From contig JAVHLM010000008.1 of assembly GCA_031082125.1 (NCBI GenBank), positions 124,001 through 188,000 of the forward strand: a DNA stretch of 64,000 nt. Reading direction: 5' to 3'. This DNA is from Candidatus Eremiobacterota bacterium. GTDB taxonomy: Bacteria > Vulcanimicrobiota > CADAWZ01 > Ess09-12. The translations under genes were made by a program, and so were the position numbers. The notes below the pieces were generated by a model, which saw only the letters and a program-made list of their open reading frames with translations, had not been told where the DNA came from and searched no databases. Every line of letters starts with the position of its first letter. Position 1 is the stretch's first letter. Below, piece by piece: positions 7,974 to 14,923 of this stretch.

Positions 7974-8962
7974 TGTATCTCCAGTATCATGGACCTGTGA
8001 CTTACGGTAATCTCATAGCCGAAAACGGGGTGATCGGTAAGAAGCCCCCTTATCCTTATGGTCCTCCCCTGGAGGCCCTTCAGGAACCGGCTTCCCCCCG
8101 AGGCCCTCACCGTGCCTTTGAAGACCGTCATCTTGAGGCCGTTGTTCCAGGAGCGGTCCTGGAACATCACCGCATAGCTCCTCCCGTCGCGGCTCACGTT
8201 CACCCTCGGGACATATCCTTGAAAAGTGATGACCTGCCCGACATACCGGGTGTAGTTATTCAGGGTGACCACGGCGGGCACGAAGGCGGCGCCGATGGAA
8301 AATGGCCCATTGCTGCTGATAGGCACTATTTCCATTGAATGACAGGAAACGCATCTGCTCCCGTTCATATCCCGGAGCACCTGCACGCTCAGCGCCTGGT
8401 AATGGACCTTGCATTTCCTGCACTGGAAGACATCGCCGGCAGGGTCTATCATGCGCCCCGTGAAGGCGTCATGGACATCCTTCAGGTCGCCCTGCCTGAA
8501 GATGCCGGTGTCGCTGTCGTCCAGGTTTCTCATCACCAGCCCCGGCACCGGCCCGGCCCTGGGGCGGTAGGCAAACTGCACCTCCTCTTTCTGGGGAACC
8601 TGCAGAGCCGCCTGTTCCGAGAATGTCACAGAAACGGAAGGGGCACGAACGGGCTGTTCTGCCGGAACGGAATGAGCCTGTGCCGGCCGGGAAGCCTGAC
8701 GGGGTGCCGGGCGGGGAGATTCCCTCTCCATAAGGCCCAGAAAGCGCAATATCCTTTCAATCATCGCGACAATTCCTCTGAAAAGCCAGTAAATGAGCCC
8801 CGGATATAAGAACACTGCTGCGAAAAGAAATGCCACTCCCGATGGCAGGGCAGAGCTCCAGTCCCCCCTGACCAGCGCACCGACGCATTCCGCCAGTAAG
8901 CCAAGGCCTACACCCAGGAAAAAGAGCGCCTGGAGAAAAAGGCATCCGAGGTTTTCCCTCAA
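7970..8962 (-). CDS. Membrane protein with treble-clef zinc finger and OB-fold, first gene of the Ubl operon
   Basis: A 330-residue protein. Two membrane helices lie at about residues 5-29 and 42-67. A Pro/Ala-rich linker (80-125) follows, then a zinc module with Cys181-x2-Cys184 and Cys204-x2-Cys207, of the treble-clef/RING-like sort. The C-terminal beta-rich domain (232-330) has the GQVITFQGYV...GLKMTVF...LQGRTIRIRG pattern of an OB-fold. The stop overlaps the E1 start (ATGA), so translation is coupled. Position and zinc module make it a candidate E3, adaptor or membrane tether for the Ubl system; this is inference. The start codon is TTG at 8962, with only a weak ribosome site, so the start is uncertain. 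Confidence 0.75.
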   Translation of the reverse strand: MRENLGCLFLQALFFLGVGLGLLAECVGALVRGDWSSALPSGVAFLFAAVFLYPGLIYWLFRGIVAMIERILRFLGLMERESPRPAPRQASRPAQAHSVPAEQPVRAPSVSVTFSEQAALQVPQKEEVQFAYRPRAGPVPGLVMRNLDDSDTGIFRQGDLKDVHDAFTGRMIDPAGDVFQCRKCKVHYQALSVQVLRDMNGSRCVSCHSMEIVPISSNGPFSIGAAFVPAVVTLNNYTRYVGQVITFQGYVPRVNVSRDGRSYAVMFQDRSWNNGLKMTVFKGTVRASGGSRFLKGLQGRTIRIRGLLTDHPVFGYEITVSHRSMILEIQ

Positions 8963-9277
8963 AGCATTCAGTGGTCATCACCGCTCTCTTCATGGTCCCC
9001 CGGGCGCCGGCTTGCCGGGACTTTCTGCAGCTTAAGGCGCGGCACTCGCCAGGGTATTCTTTTCCCTCTCCTCCCATTCCTTTCTGCTCCGGCATTCAGA
9101 TATCCCCCGCCACCCCCTTCTCTTCTATTAAAAGTATAGCGGAGAAAAGTGACACATGGATGTCAGTGGGGAAATATTTCGAGAGCACCTTTCTTCATGG
9201 AAGCCAGGCGGGTGCCAGCACTTCTTGAGTTATTCCTCCCGAGAGGAAAACGGGCGCCGTGATGGAAAGGAGAGGCT
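8963..9277. other. Intergenic region between the Ubl operon and a broken GGCT gene
   Basis: No convincing gene. Read leftward, TATACT (9138-9133) could be a -10 box for the Ubl operon about 165 bp before its TTG start, but no good -35 box is spaced correctly. Short frames here lack ribosome sites and family features. Confidence 0.3.
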
Positions 9278-9601
9278 ATGAACAGGGTATTCGTCTATGG
9301 AACTCTGATGAGAGGACTGGGTAATCACCAGCTCCTGGAAGGCCGGGCAGAGGAATGCTGGATTTACCGCTCCTGTGACCGGGCTGCCGCAGAGAGAGGG
9401 CATCTGCCTCCCTGGAGGCGACTGGGCACAGAGCCGGGGTCTTACAAGAAAATAGAGACTCACTGCTTCACAGCGGTTTCGCATTTTTCCGGTTATTCAG
9501 GCCACACCTGCGAAAGAAGCACTGAAAAACCGGGGAAAAGAGCGGGGCGGAATTCAGCGGCTTCAGAAAGCTTCTGGGTAAGAGCGTATGATTCTCCCTG
9601 A
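9278..9601 (+). pseudogene. Truncated gamma-glutamylcyclotransferase-like gene
   Basis: The frame opens with a good GGAGAG site and MNRVFVYGTLMRG, followed by GNHQLLEG. This is the N-terminal strand and glycine-rich turn typical of the AIG2/GGCT fold. After about 25 codons the family pattern ends, and the rest (Cys, Arg and Ser-rich) does not look like the cyclotransferase core. The usual length is 110-150 residues with a catalytic Glu later, which I cannot find. The frame then runs into the 3' end of the opposing Uma2 gene. I read it as a 5' remnant left by a deletion. Confidence 0.45.
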
Positions 9602-10056
9602 AGCACATATTCTTCGAGAGTCCTCTCCTCAGGGCTCACAATCCAGTAATTCGTCACACCATGACGTGCATAGAGCTGGAGCTTTGCTACCCTGTCATAG
9701 CGTAAGGTGGCAGGAGATAGAACCTCCACGACAAGATCGGGGGCTCCCTCTATGGCCCTCCCTGTGATGATCGCCTTTTTTCCCTGTGAGACATAGATTA
9801 TATCGGGCTGGGCAATTGAGGTGGCGCTTAATATGACGTCCACAGGTGCATACAATACTGTACCAAGCGAGTGGGTTCTCGAGTGGGTGAAAAGAATGAA
9901 CGAAAGATTGCGGGATATCATCTGATGGGCGGTTCCGGGAGCAGGGGTCATCACAAGCTCTCCTTCGTGTATCTCATACCGGTTCCTGTCGTTGGGAAGG
10001 GAAAGATAATCCTCATAAGTGAGGACCACCGGCTTGGGACCTATGGATTCCGCCAT
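9493..10056 (-). CDS. Uma2 family putative restriction endonuclease (DUF820)
   Basis: A 187-residue PD-(D/E)XK-fold protein. It has the usual Uma2 run: TYEDYLSLP near the start, RYEIHEGELV, APGTAHQ, then QPDIIYV and the catalytic-looking APDLVVEVLSP, followed by KLQLYARHGV and YWIVSPEE. These proteins occur in many copies in cyanobacteria and candidate phyla; their role is not well established, and DNA cleavage is inferred from the fold. The ATG at 10056 has a GGTGAGGTG site; a GTG at 10086 would add ten residues. The 3' end overlaps the GGCT remnant on the other strand. It stands alone as a transcription unit. Confidence 0.85.
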   Translation of the reverse strand: MAESIGPKPVVLTYEDYLSLPNDRNRYEIHEGELVMTPAPGTAHQMISRNLSFILFTHSRTHSLGTVLYAPVDVILSATSIAQPDIIYVSQGKKAIITGRAIEGAPDLVVEVLSPATLRYDRVAKLQLYARHGVTNYWIVSPEERTLEEYVLQGESYALTQKLSEAAEFRPALFPGFSVLLSQVWPE

Positions 10057-10394
10057 CTCTGTCACCTCACCCTGATTGTAGCACACCGGATAAAAAGGGT
10101 CAATTGATGAGGCCTGTCATGGTATTGCTTTAATTCAAGTATAATGTTTTCCTGTTGTGATAATATTTCCCGGATGTTAAAGAAGAGGGCATTACTGTAA
10201 ACATTTTGTGGCACTTGCACAGGGGAGAGGCGCTTCCCTTATGAGAGACAATAGCCTGCACCTGTATATATCAGGGAACGCACAGTGCGGATCATAGATA
10301 AGCCTGAGAAGGTAAAAGGGAACTGCCAGGGAAATTAATATGACAGATGAAGAAAAGAGAACAAAGGTTATGAATATAAGCGGGAGGTATGGAC
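10057..10394. other. Intergenic region upstream of the arrestin-like gene
   Basis: No gene is seen. A TATAAT at 10140-10145 on the plus strand may serve the gene at 10395, but the -35 match (TGTCAT, 19 bp upstream) is weak. If used, it would give a leader of roughly 245 nt. I found no convincing riboswitch or terminator fold. Confidence 0.3.
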
Positions 10395-10868
10395 ATGGGA
10401 TTTCTTGATTCTCTGAAAGAGGGTGCGAAGAAGCTGGCTGACAGGGTGACCGGTGGCTACGGGAAGGTGGAGTTTGAAATCAATAAGCTGGACTTCAGGC
10501 CAGGCGAGGAGATACAATTCACCATCAGCATTGAGGCTACGGGGGAGCTGAAGGCCAAGCGGGTGCTTGTGCACCTGCATTCACAGGAAAGCACCAGAGT
10601 TGAGGTGGAGGTCACAAAGCCTGAGGGCACCACACAAAAAGAGATGAAAACCTATCTGGAAACCAAGAACCACGAGTTTGAGGTCCATGGCCCCCTGGAG
10701 ATGAAGGAGGGGGAGACCAAAACCATCACCGGCAGGATTCTCATCCCCGGCGACTGCCAGCCCACGTTCATGGGCACACACACCACTCATGAGTGGACGG
10801 TTGAGGCCGATGTGGATGTGCCGATGGGCAAGGACCTGAAGTCGCTTAAGACGATAACGGTGCGGTAA
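10395..10868 (+). CDS. Arrestin-fold protein of the Spo0M type
   Basis: A 157-residue cytosolic beta-sandwich protein. An amphipathic N-terminal helix (LDSLKEGAKKLADRV) is followed by strands with YGKVEFEINKLDFRPGEEI, the classic opening of the arrestin/Spo0M fold, then KRVLVHLHSQE, a Pro/Glu turn and HEWTVEADVDVP near the end. Spo0M-like proteins are thought to be scaffolds linked to stress or sporulation control, without enzyme activity. The ATG at 10395 has GGGAGG 7 nt upstream; an ATG two codons earlier is too close to that site. It is monocistronic, and the region after it is a patchwork of repeat and antitoxin fragments. Confidence 0.75.
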   Translation: MGFLDSLKEGAKKLADRVTGGYGKVEFEINKLDFRPGEEIQFTISIEATGELKAKRVLVHLHSQESTRVEVEVTKPEGTTQKEMKTYLETKNHEFEVHGPLEMKEGETKTITGRILIPGDCQPTFMGTHTTHEWTVEADVDVPMGKDLKSLKTITVR

Positions 10869-11017
10869 TTGTCACCGAGCACCTTTTGATGGAATTGGAG
10901 AACTTCTCATGGATGTTATCAAACAGCCCGACGGGGCGAAAGAGCCGTCACAGAGCAATGGGGACGGCGCGGCAGGTGGGGCCTTTCATGCCTTGACTTC
11001 CACGGAATCCCGCTGCT

Positions 11018-11130
11018 GACCGAATCGACGGAACTGGCGCGCCTCGCCATTTACCGCTGGCTCAAAGAGCGCGAGAAGGCAATGAACCGCAGGTCGATTG
11101 AAGAATATGCCGCACAGTTCGGCGGGACAG
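11018..11130 (+). pseudogene. Partial copy of the MazE-like antitoxin gene
   Basis: This stretch encodes TELARLAIYRWLKEREK and RRSIEEYAAQFGGT, nearly the same as the middle of the antitoxin at 11334-11600. It lacks that gene's beginning and end. It joins the 125-bp repeat directly at about 11128, so the junction looks like a recombination point. Confidence 0.75.
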
Positions 11131-11252
11131 GGCACTTCTGCGAGCCAGTTTTTTCGCCGATTTCTGTCATCCTCTATGCAACCTCTAAACCTCACTCTTT
11201 TTATCTCATTTTTTTCACTCTTCGCTCAGCCTTTTCATAGAGTCCCTCATGA
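11128..11252 (+). repeat. 125-bp direct repeat, copy 1
   Basis: This is nearly identical to 13837-13960, in the same orientation. On the minus strand it holds the end of a frame (KRLSEE then stop), a spacer, and an ATG starting MTEIGEKTGSQKCP (from 11170). Copy 2 begins the same way with one changed residue. The two copies bracket the MazEF pair, the second antitoxin and the TPR gene. Confidence 0.8.
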
Positions 11253-11288
11253 AGACGGCAAGTCTCTGCTCTAAGGGCAGTCTTGACG

Positions 11289-11330
11289 TGCCACACTACA
11301 TGCCATATAATAATGGCAGGAGGTGTGGCA
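11289..11330 (+). promoter_or_regulatory. Nested palindromic operator and -10 box of the mazEF-like operon
   Basis: TGCCACAC (11289-11296) pairs with GTGTGGCA (11323-11330), and inside it TGCCAT (11301-11306) pairs with ATGGCA (11313-11318), with equal 4-nt gaps on both sides. TATAAT (11306-11311) lies at the centre, and the right arm overlaps the ribosome site AGGAGG (11318-11323). This fits binding by the antitoxin or toxin-antitoxin complex for autoregulation. Confidence 0.65.
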
Positions 11331-11333
11331 TAT

Positions 11334-11600
11334 ATGGCACGTGAAACGATGCGCAATTTCCATGTTCCCCTTCCCGAAGCACTCTACAAAAGGCTCCGTG
11401 AAGAAGCGGCACAGTCACACATGACATCTACAGAGCTGGCGCGTCTCGCTATTTACCGGTGGCTCAAAGAACGAGAGAAATTAATGCTCCGCAGATCGAT
11501 TGAAGAATATGCCGCGCAGTTCGGCGGGACGAAATACGATTTTGACGAGGATCTCTCCGCCGCTTCTCTTGAGCTCATGCTTTCTCAGGAGGAGCGCTGA
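11334..11600 (+). CDS. MazE/ribbon-helix-helix-like antitoxin
   Basis: An 88-residue DNA-binding antitoxin. The N-terminal NFHVPLPEALYKRLREEA pattern is a ribbon-helix-helix strand and helix, and TSTELARLAIYRWLKERE is the second helix. The tail (EYAAQFGGTKYDFDEDL) is acidic and should occupy the toxin. It is expected to neutralise the MazF-type toxin encoded immediately after it (the ATG of the toxin follows the stop with no gap) and to repress the operon at the palindrome upstream. The ATG at 11334 follows AGGAGG by 10 nt; an earlier in-frame ATG at 11283 lies inside the operator and is unlikely. A broken copy of this gene lies at 11018-11130. Confidence 0.82.
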   Translation: MARETMRNFHVPLPEALYKRLREEAAQSHMTSTELARLAIYRWLKEREKLMLRRSIEEYAAQFGGTKYDFDEDLSAASLELMLSQEER

Positions 11601-11951
11601 ATGAAACGCGGAGACGTGTACCGGGCCGAGCTCGTACCTCGCTCAGGATCAGAGCAGCGGGGTGTCCGTCCCGTGATAATTGTTTCTCATGACGGCTTCA
11701 ACGAAACGCCGGGCTGGCGGTCGGTCATAGTGGTTCCTCTCTCCACCTCACCTGCGCAGGCAGGGAGAGGCCCTACGGCGATCCCTCTCGCCGCAGGCAC
11801 AGCCGGCCTGGGAAAGGACAGCATCGCCCTCTGCCATCAGGTCACCACACTTGACCGCTCAAAGCTCACACGGCATATGGGAGCATTGTCTGCACCGCTT
11901 CTTGCCCTGGTTGAAAAAGCCATGAAGATAGTTACAATGGATAGGCACTGA
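11601..11951 (+). CDS. mazF: MazF/PemK-type endoribonuclease toxin
   Basis: A 116-residue toxin of the MazF fold: MKRGDVYRAEL, GSEQRGVRPVIIVSHDGFN, SVIVVPLSTS and CHQVTTLDRSKLTRHMG, all at the family positions. MazF enzymes cut single-stranded RNA at short sites and halt growth when the antitoxin is lost. The Arg-Pro after the GSEQ loop and the Thr-Ser strand end are intact, so activity is likely. It is coupled to the antitoxin (TGA directly followed by ATG). A perfect 16-bp inverted repeat covers its last codons. A second, more distant MazF toxin lies at 14262-14645. Confidence 0.88.
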   Translation: MKRGDVYRAELVPRSGSEQRGVRPVIIVSHDGFNETPGWRSVIVVPLSTSPAQAGRGPTAIPLAAGTAGLGKDSIALCHQVTTLDRSKLTRHMGALSAPLLALVEKAMKIVTMDRH

Positions 11952-11974
11952 CCTGCCCATCCATTGTAACTATC
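11927..11974 (+). terminator. Perfect 16-bp inverted repeat over the mazF stop codon
   Basis: Arms 11927-11942 and 11959-11974 are exact complements, and the 16-nt loop contains the TGA of mazF. No T-run follows, so it is not a standard intrinsic terminator. It may protect the mRNA end, or be a binding site. Confidence 0.45.
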
Positions 11975-12000
11975 GTGATTGTGCGGTGAATTGAAGAGTT

Positions 12001-12029
12001 TTGCCCCTTTATCGACTTTCTGATATAAT
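12001..12029 (+). promoter_or_regulatory. Candidate sigma-70 promoter for the antitoxin at 12068
   Basis: TTGCCC (12001-12006) and TATAAT (12024-12029) are separated by 17 bp and lie 38 bp before the ATG. Confidence 0.5.
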
Positions 12030-12067
12030 GGGATTAGAAGCCGCGTCAGCCGAAGAGAGGAATCGCC

Positions 12068-12289
12068 ATGGAAAAAGGTGACCTACCTCTTTCAAAGCTT
12101 TCATTTGAACAGAAGCTGCACCTTATGGAGATCCTTTGGGCAGACCTCACCCAAGATGAAGCAGTCTTCCAATCCCCTGCCTGGCATAAAGCGGTCCTTA
12201 AGGATCGCGAGAAGGCATGGGCGGGAGGAAAACTCACTGTGTCGGACTGGGAGCACTCCAAGAAAAGAATCAAGAAGAAGGTTTCATGA
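12068..12289 (+). CDS. Addiction-module antitoxin (Unstab_antitox type)
   Basis: A 73-residue protein with the pattern of the small antitoxins that pair with ParE/RelE toxins: LSFEQKLHLMEILWADL, then SPAWHKAVLKDREKAW and a Gly-Lys turn before a basic C-terminal helix. These proteins bind and silence a ribonuclease or gyrase toxin encoded right after them. Here the expected toxin frame starts with a 4-nt ATGA overlap at 12286 but is broken after 14 codons, so this antitoxin is an orphan. Bases 12141-12204 recur almost perfectly at 24997-25060. Confidence 0.75.
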   Translation: MEKGDLPLSKLSFEQKLHLMEILWADLTQDEAVFQSPAWHKAVLKDREKAWAGGKLTVSDWEHSKKRIKKKVS

Positions 12290-12330
12290 GGATAAAGCTC
12301 CTCGGTGCGGCCGAACAGGACGGTGAATGA
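12286..12330 (+). pseudogene. Remnant of a ParE/RelE-type toxin gene
   Basis: It overlaps the antitoxin stop by ATGA and encodes MRIKLLGAAEQDGE before a TGA. The first residues fit the opening strand and helix of ParE toxins, but nothing of the remaining 80 or so codons is recognisable. Confidence 0.5.
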
Positions 12331-12505
12331 GCTCATCGCCCGTGGGGGGCCCATGCGCCATGAGTTGATATACCGGATGGTCGAAGAATTCCCTGAGTCA
12401 TTGATTACAGGGATCTCCAGGAGGGCACCCTTATCGCCTATACCGACACCGTCAGCGAGGAAAGAGCCTGATGAGCGGCGGGAGATAAAGCTCCCGGGAT
12501 TCTGA
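12305..12505 (+). pseudogene. Frameshifted coding relic after the broken toxin
   Basis: One frame reads RHELIYRMVEEFPESLI, and a second continues LQEGTLIAYTDTVSEERA to a TGA at 12469-12471. Together they look like the end of one small protein with a frameshift near 12410. I do not recognise the family. Confidence 0.3.
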
Positions 12506-12516
12506 GGGCCCCGGAA

Positions 12517-13647
12517 TTATAAGGAGCTCTCCCATGGCCTTCCGGACTTCAGGTCATCAATAACCTGGCTGGTTCTGAAGTGATTGGCCGGATCGAGCCA
12601 CAGCAGACCGGTAAGGGTGCTCAGGGCTTTCTGGAAGTCACCCAGGCGCCACAGCACAATACCATATTCCTTGAGGCACTCCAGATATGGCCTGTTTCCG
12701 TTATAGCTGCTGCAGAGCACGCAATTGAAGCCTTCTTCCAGAGCGATGTTCCCTATTTCTATGGCGGTCTCAAAATGCCTTGCTGCAAGCCTGAGGGTAT
12801 ATTCACACTCCGTGTCTTCGATCAGCCACATCCCCAGCAGGCAGTGGGCATCGAGGCACCGCAGATCTTTCGCAAGGAGCTCTTTAAGAATACTTCTCGC
12901 CTGTCTATTGTCGCCGCCTTCGTGACACTCAATAGCACGCAGGATCGGATGAGAATCCGATCTGACCTCACAGAGATCATCTATGGCATTTTCCATTTCG
13001 AAGAGAGGCCTCGGGCCCGCAGCTTGTATTGACTGCAGAATGTCAGCCTCTGGATCATCAGGATCCCATCGGATTTCTTTATCCGGCTCCCACATCCCCC
13101 GGGAAAAAAGCTTCAACGGTATGAGCCTGAGGGCCTTCACGTCAATGCGGTGAGCCTTTATCTCGCCGGAGAGAAATTGAGTCCTCTTGAATGTCCAGGC
13201 CCGGTTCGGCACCACCGACAGGACTTCTCCTTCCACCACCTCTGCCGTGGAAGAATGCCGCAGCGTCACAGGCTCTCCCGTGGTGAGGTTCCTGCACACA
13301 ATCGCTCTTTCTTTCACTGCAAGCGCCGCAAACTCCAGAAGCCCGCCCTCTGAAGACTCCCCTTTTCTCTCCGCGGCGAATACCTTTCTTTCGGGAAAGG
13401 TGACGCGGCAGCTCCTTATCTTCGATGCGAGATCCCTTCGCAGCGCTTCGATGATATGTTCCTCAAGAGTGTGGTGCCATTCCAGGGGCGCCTCGAAGGA
13501 GACCTCGATATGCTCGGTTCTCTCGCCGACAAACACAATTCTCAGGCTTCCGCCGGCTGCATTGAATTGAGCCGCGACTGAACGGAGCGCTTTTATAATC
13601 TCATGTTCCGCGATTTCACCGAGGGTGAGAGTGATTTCCGTTTTCAT
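12517..13647 (-). CDS. TPR-like cytosolic protein, function unknown
   Basis: A 376-residue soluble protein with no signal peptide or membrane segment. The N-terminal third (about 1-95) is an alpha/beta domain (ITLTLGEIAEHEIIKALRS, LRIVFVGERTEHIEVSFE). The middle is beta-rich, with VTLRHSSTAEVVEGEVLSVVPNR resembling a small barrel. The C-terminal third has TPR-like helices: LLGMWLIEDT, AARHFETAIEIGNIALEEGFN, LKEYGIVLWRLGDFQKALSTLTGLLWLDPAN. TPR arrays bind partner proteins. The ATG has an AAAGGAGG site. Rows of identical family members are not seen nearby. It lies between the two copies of the 125-bp repeat, which may mark it as part of a duplicated or inserted segment. Confidence 0.7.
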   Translation of the reverse strand: MKTEITLTLGEIAEHEIIKALRSVAAQFNAAGGSLRIVFVGERTEHIEVSFEAPLEWHHTLEEHIIEALRRDLASKIRSCRVTFPERKVFAAERKGESSEGGLLEFAALAVKERAIVCRNLTTGEPVTLRHSSTAEVVEGEVLSVVPNRAWTFKRTQFLSGEIKAHRIDVKALRLIPLKLFSRGMWEPDKEIRWDPDDPEADILQSIQAAGPRPLFEMENAIDDLCEVRSDSHPILRAIECHEGGDNRQARSILKELLAKDLRCLDAHCLLGMWLIEDTECEYTLRLAARHFETAIEIGNIALEEGFNCVLCSSYNGNRPYLECLKEYGIVLWRLGDFQKALSTLTGLLWLDPANHFRTSQVIDDLKSGRPWESSL

Positions 13648-13720
13648 GGTGCCTCCTTTGCCGCTTTTACCGGAGCTCTGATTTTCCTGAAATCCACCTC
13701 AGTTTTCAATAATCGGCCGC

Positions 13721-13879
13721 TTATATCCTGGCGCAGCGCCGTGCCTCTTCACGGAGGTCTGCCGCAGGCACGCTGGCGAAATGAGCGATCCATTGGGCAT
13801 CATTTTTCAAGTCAACGGCGGGAGAATGAGGCGAGTCAGGGCACTTCTGCGAGCCAGTTTTTTCGCCGCTCTCTGTCAT
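13721..13879 (-). CDS. Small protein of 52 residues starting inside the direct repeat
   Basis: The frame begins MTESGEKTGSQKCPDSP inside the 125-bp repeat and continues DLKNDAQWIAHFASVPA and ADLREEARRCARI to a TAA. The second half has the look of a helical small-protein tail, and codon use is like the neighbours. Copy 1 of the repeat starts the same way but is then joined to antisense antitoxin sequence. It could be an intact small gene or a fusion created by recombination. No function is suggested. Confidence 0.35.
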   Translation of the reverse strand: MTESGEKTGSQKCPDSPHSPAVDLKNDAQWIAHFASVPAADLREEARRCARI

Positions 13880-13960
13880 CCTCTATCAGCCTCTGAACCT
13901 CACACTTTTTGTCTCATTTTTTTCACTCTTCGCTCAGCCTTTTCATTGAGTCCCTCATGA
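13837..13960 (+). repeat. 125-bp direct repeat, copy 2
   Basis: This differs from 11128-11252 by a handful of substitutions and a single-base length change. Both copies lie next to toxin-antitoxin genes and flank about 2.6 kb. Confidence 0.8.
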
Positions 13961-14261
13961 GAGCCAACAATAATCATCAGGCCAGGCAGTGTCTACCGAT
14001 CTCGCCCAAGGGCAGACGTGTGGATAAAAAGACGCTTACTTTACCAATGCCTTCCTTATGGATTGTGGCGCTTCGGCCAGGAAAAGGCGATACCGATTCA
14101 GGGATCGCAAGACCAGAGCAAGTTCAGGAAGCTTTCAACGGCCCATTGATTCCCCTGAGCCGTGAAAGCTATAATCTCGGCATCCTGAAAAAATCACTGG
14201 CCGTCTAGAGGATGGTCTTCGTACAGGCAAGGCAGGATGATCCGCTTCAGTTTCTCCGCAC
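13961..14261. other. Intergenic stretch without a supported gene
   Basis: The region after the repeat has a plus frame ending at 14208 with no ribosome site or recognisable domain. I see no RNA gene, terminator or operator in it. Confidence 0.3.
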
Positions 14262-14645
14262 TCATAGACCCGCAAGGCCGAGGCTCACCATGAGGGATTC
14301 GTTCACAAGCTTCATTGTTTCGGGAGAAAGCTCACCGCAATGGCCAATGATTCTTGATTTGTCAATGGTTCTTATCTGGTTGAGCAGGACCAGCGAATTA
14401 TTCCTCAATCCCCCCTCGGGAGCTTTGACCTCTACCTCGGTCTCATAAAGGCTCTTGTCTCCCGAGGTGATGCAGGCGACAATTGTCACGGGACTGTAGA
14501 GATTGCCCACATCGTTCTGAAGGACCACACAGGGCCTGATTTTTCTTTGTTCACTTCCTCTGGCGGGGTTCAGATCCACAAGGAGGACATCGCCTCTTTT
14601 TATCATCGCTTTCTTTTTCAATGGCGGCTTCTTCTCAGCGGTCAT
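14262..14645 (-). CDS. MazF/PemK-type toxin, second copy
   Basis: A 127-residue toxin: RGDVLLVDLNPARGSEQRKIRPCVVLQND, VTIVACITS and LLNQIRTIDKSRIIGHCG are the MazF fold landmarks. It is only distantly similar to the toxin at 11601. The ATG at 14645 overlaps the antitoxin end by 11 nt; an inner start at 14606 (MIKRGDV) would give the usual family length. RNA cleavage is expected. It shares an operon with the antitoxin at 14635-14886. Confidence 0.85.
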   Translation of the reverse strand: MTAEKKPPLKKKAMIKRGDVLLVDLNPARGSEQRKIRPCVVLQNDVGNLYSPVTIVACITSGDKSLYETEVEVKAPEGGLRNNSLVLLNQIRTIDKSRIIGHCGELSPETMKLVNESLMVSLGLAGL

Positions 14646-14886
14646 GAATGGAATCCTCCTCCAGGGAGGACCATTCCTCGGCAAGAGCCCTGTCGCGATC
14701 AGCCCGGGCGAGGTATCCTTCTTTAAGTCTCTTTCTCAAAAGCTCTTTCTTCAGTTCCTGCGCGTGGATCTCAACAGCTTCTGCGATGAACCGGCTGCGG
14801 CCGTTTCTTTCCGCCACTTCATTGAGAAGATTCAGCGTTGAGAGGGGCATTGAGATGGTAAGCCTCACACTTTTTCCTTGTGACAT
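14635..14886 (-). CDS. Ribbon-helix-helix antitoxin
   Basis: An 83-residue antitoxin: KSVRLTISMPLSTLNLLNEVAERNG is the ribbon plus first helix, and RSRFIAEAVEIHAQEL the second; the rest is a charged helix (LARADRDRALAEEWSSLEED) that should wrap the toxin. The ATG at 14886 has GGAG 8 nt upstream. A perfect palindrome about 20 bp upstream (14907-14923) is the likely operator for autoregulation. The toxin gene overlaps its end. Confidence 0.82.
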   Translation of the reverse strand: MSQGKSVRLTISMPLSTLNLLNEVAERNGRSRFIAEAVEIHAQELKKELLRKRLKEGYLARADRDRALAEEWSSLEEDSIHDR

Positions 14887-14906
14887 CAGGATCACTCCAG
14901 TTATGA

Positions 14907-14923
14907 TGCATAAATCTTATGCA
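14907..14923 (-). promoter_or_regulatory. Palindromic operator of the second toxin-antitoxin pair
   Basis: TGCATAA, a 3-bp gap and TTATGCA form an exact inverted repeat just upstream of the antitoxin ribosome site, a position suited to autorepression by the ribbon-helix-helix protein. Confidence 0.6.

Noticed and set aside
9278-9601. Intact gamma-glutamylcyclotransferase
   Set aside because: Only the first 25 codons fit; the rest of the fold and the catalytic Glu are absent.
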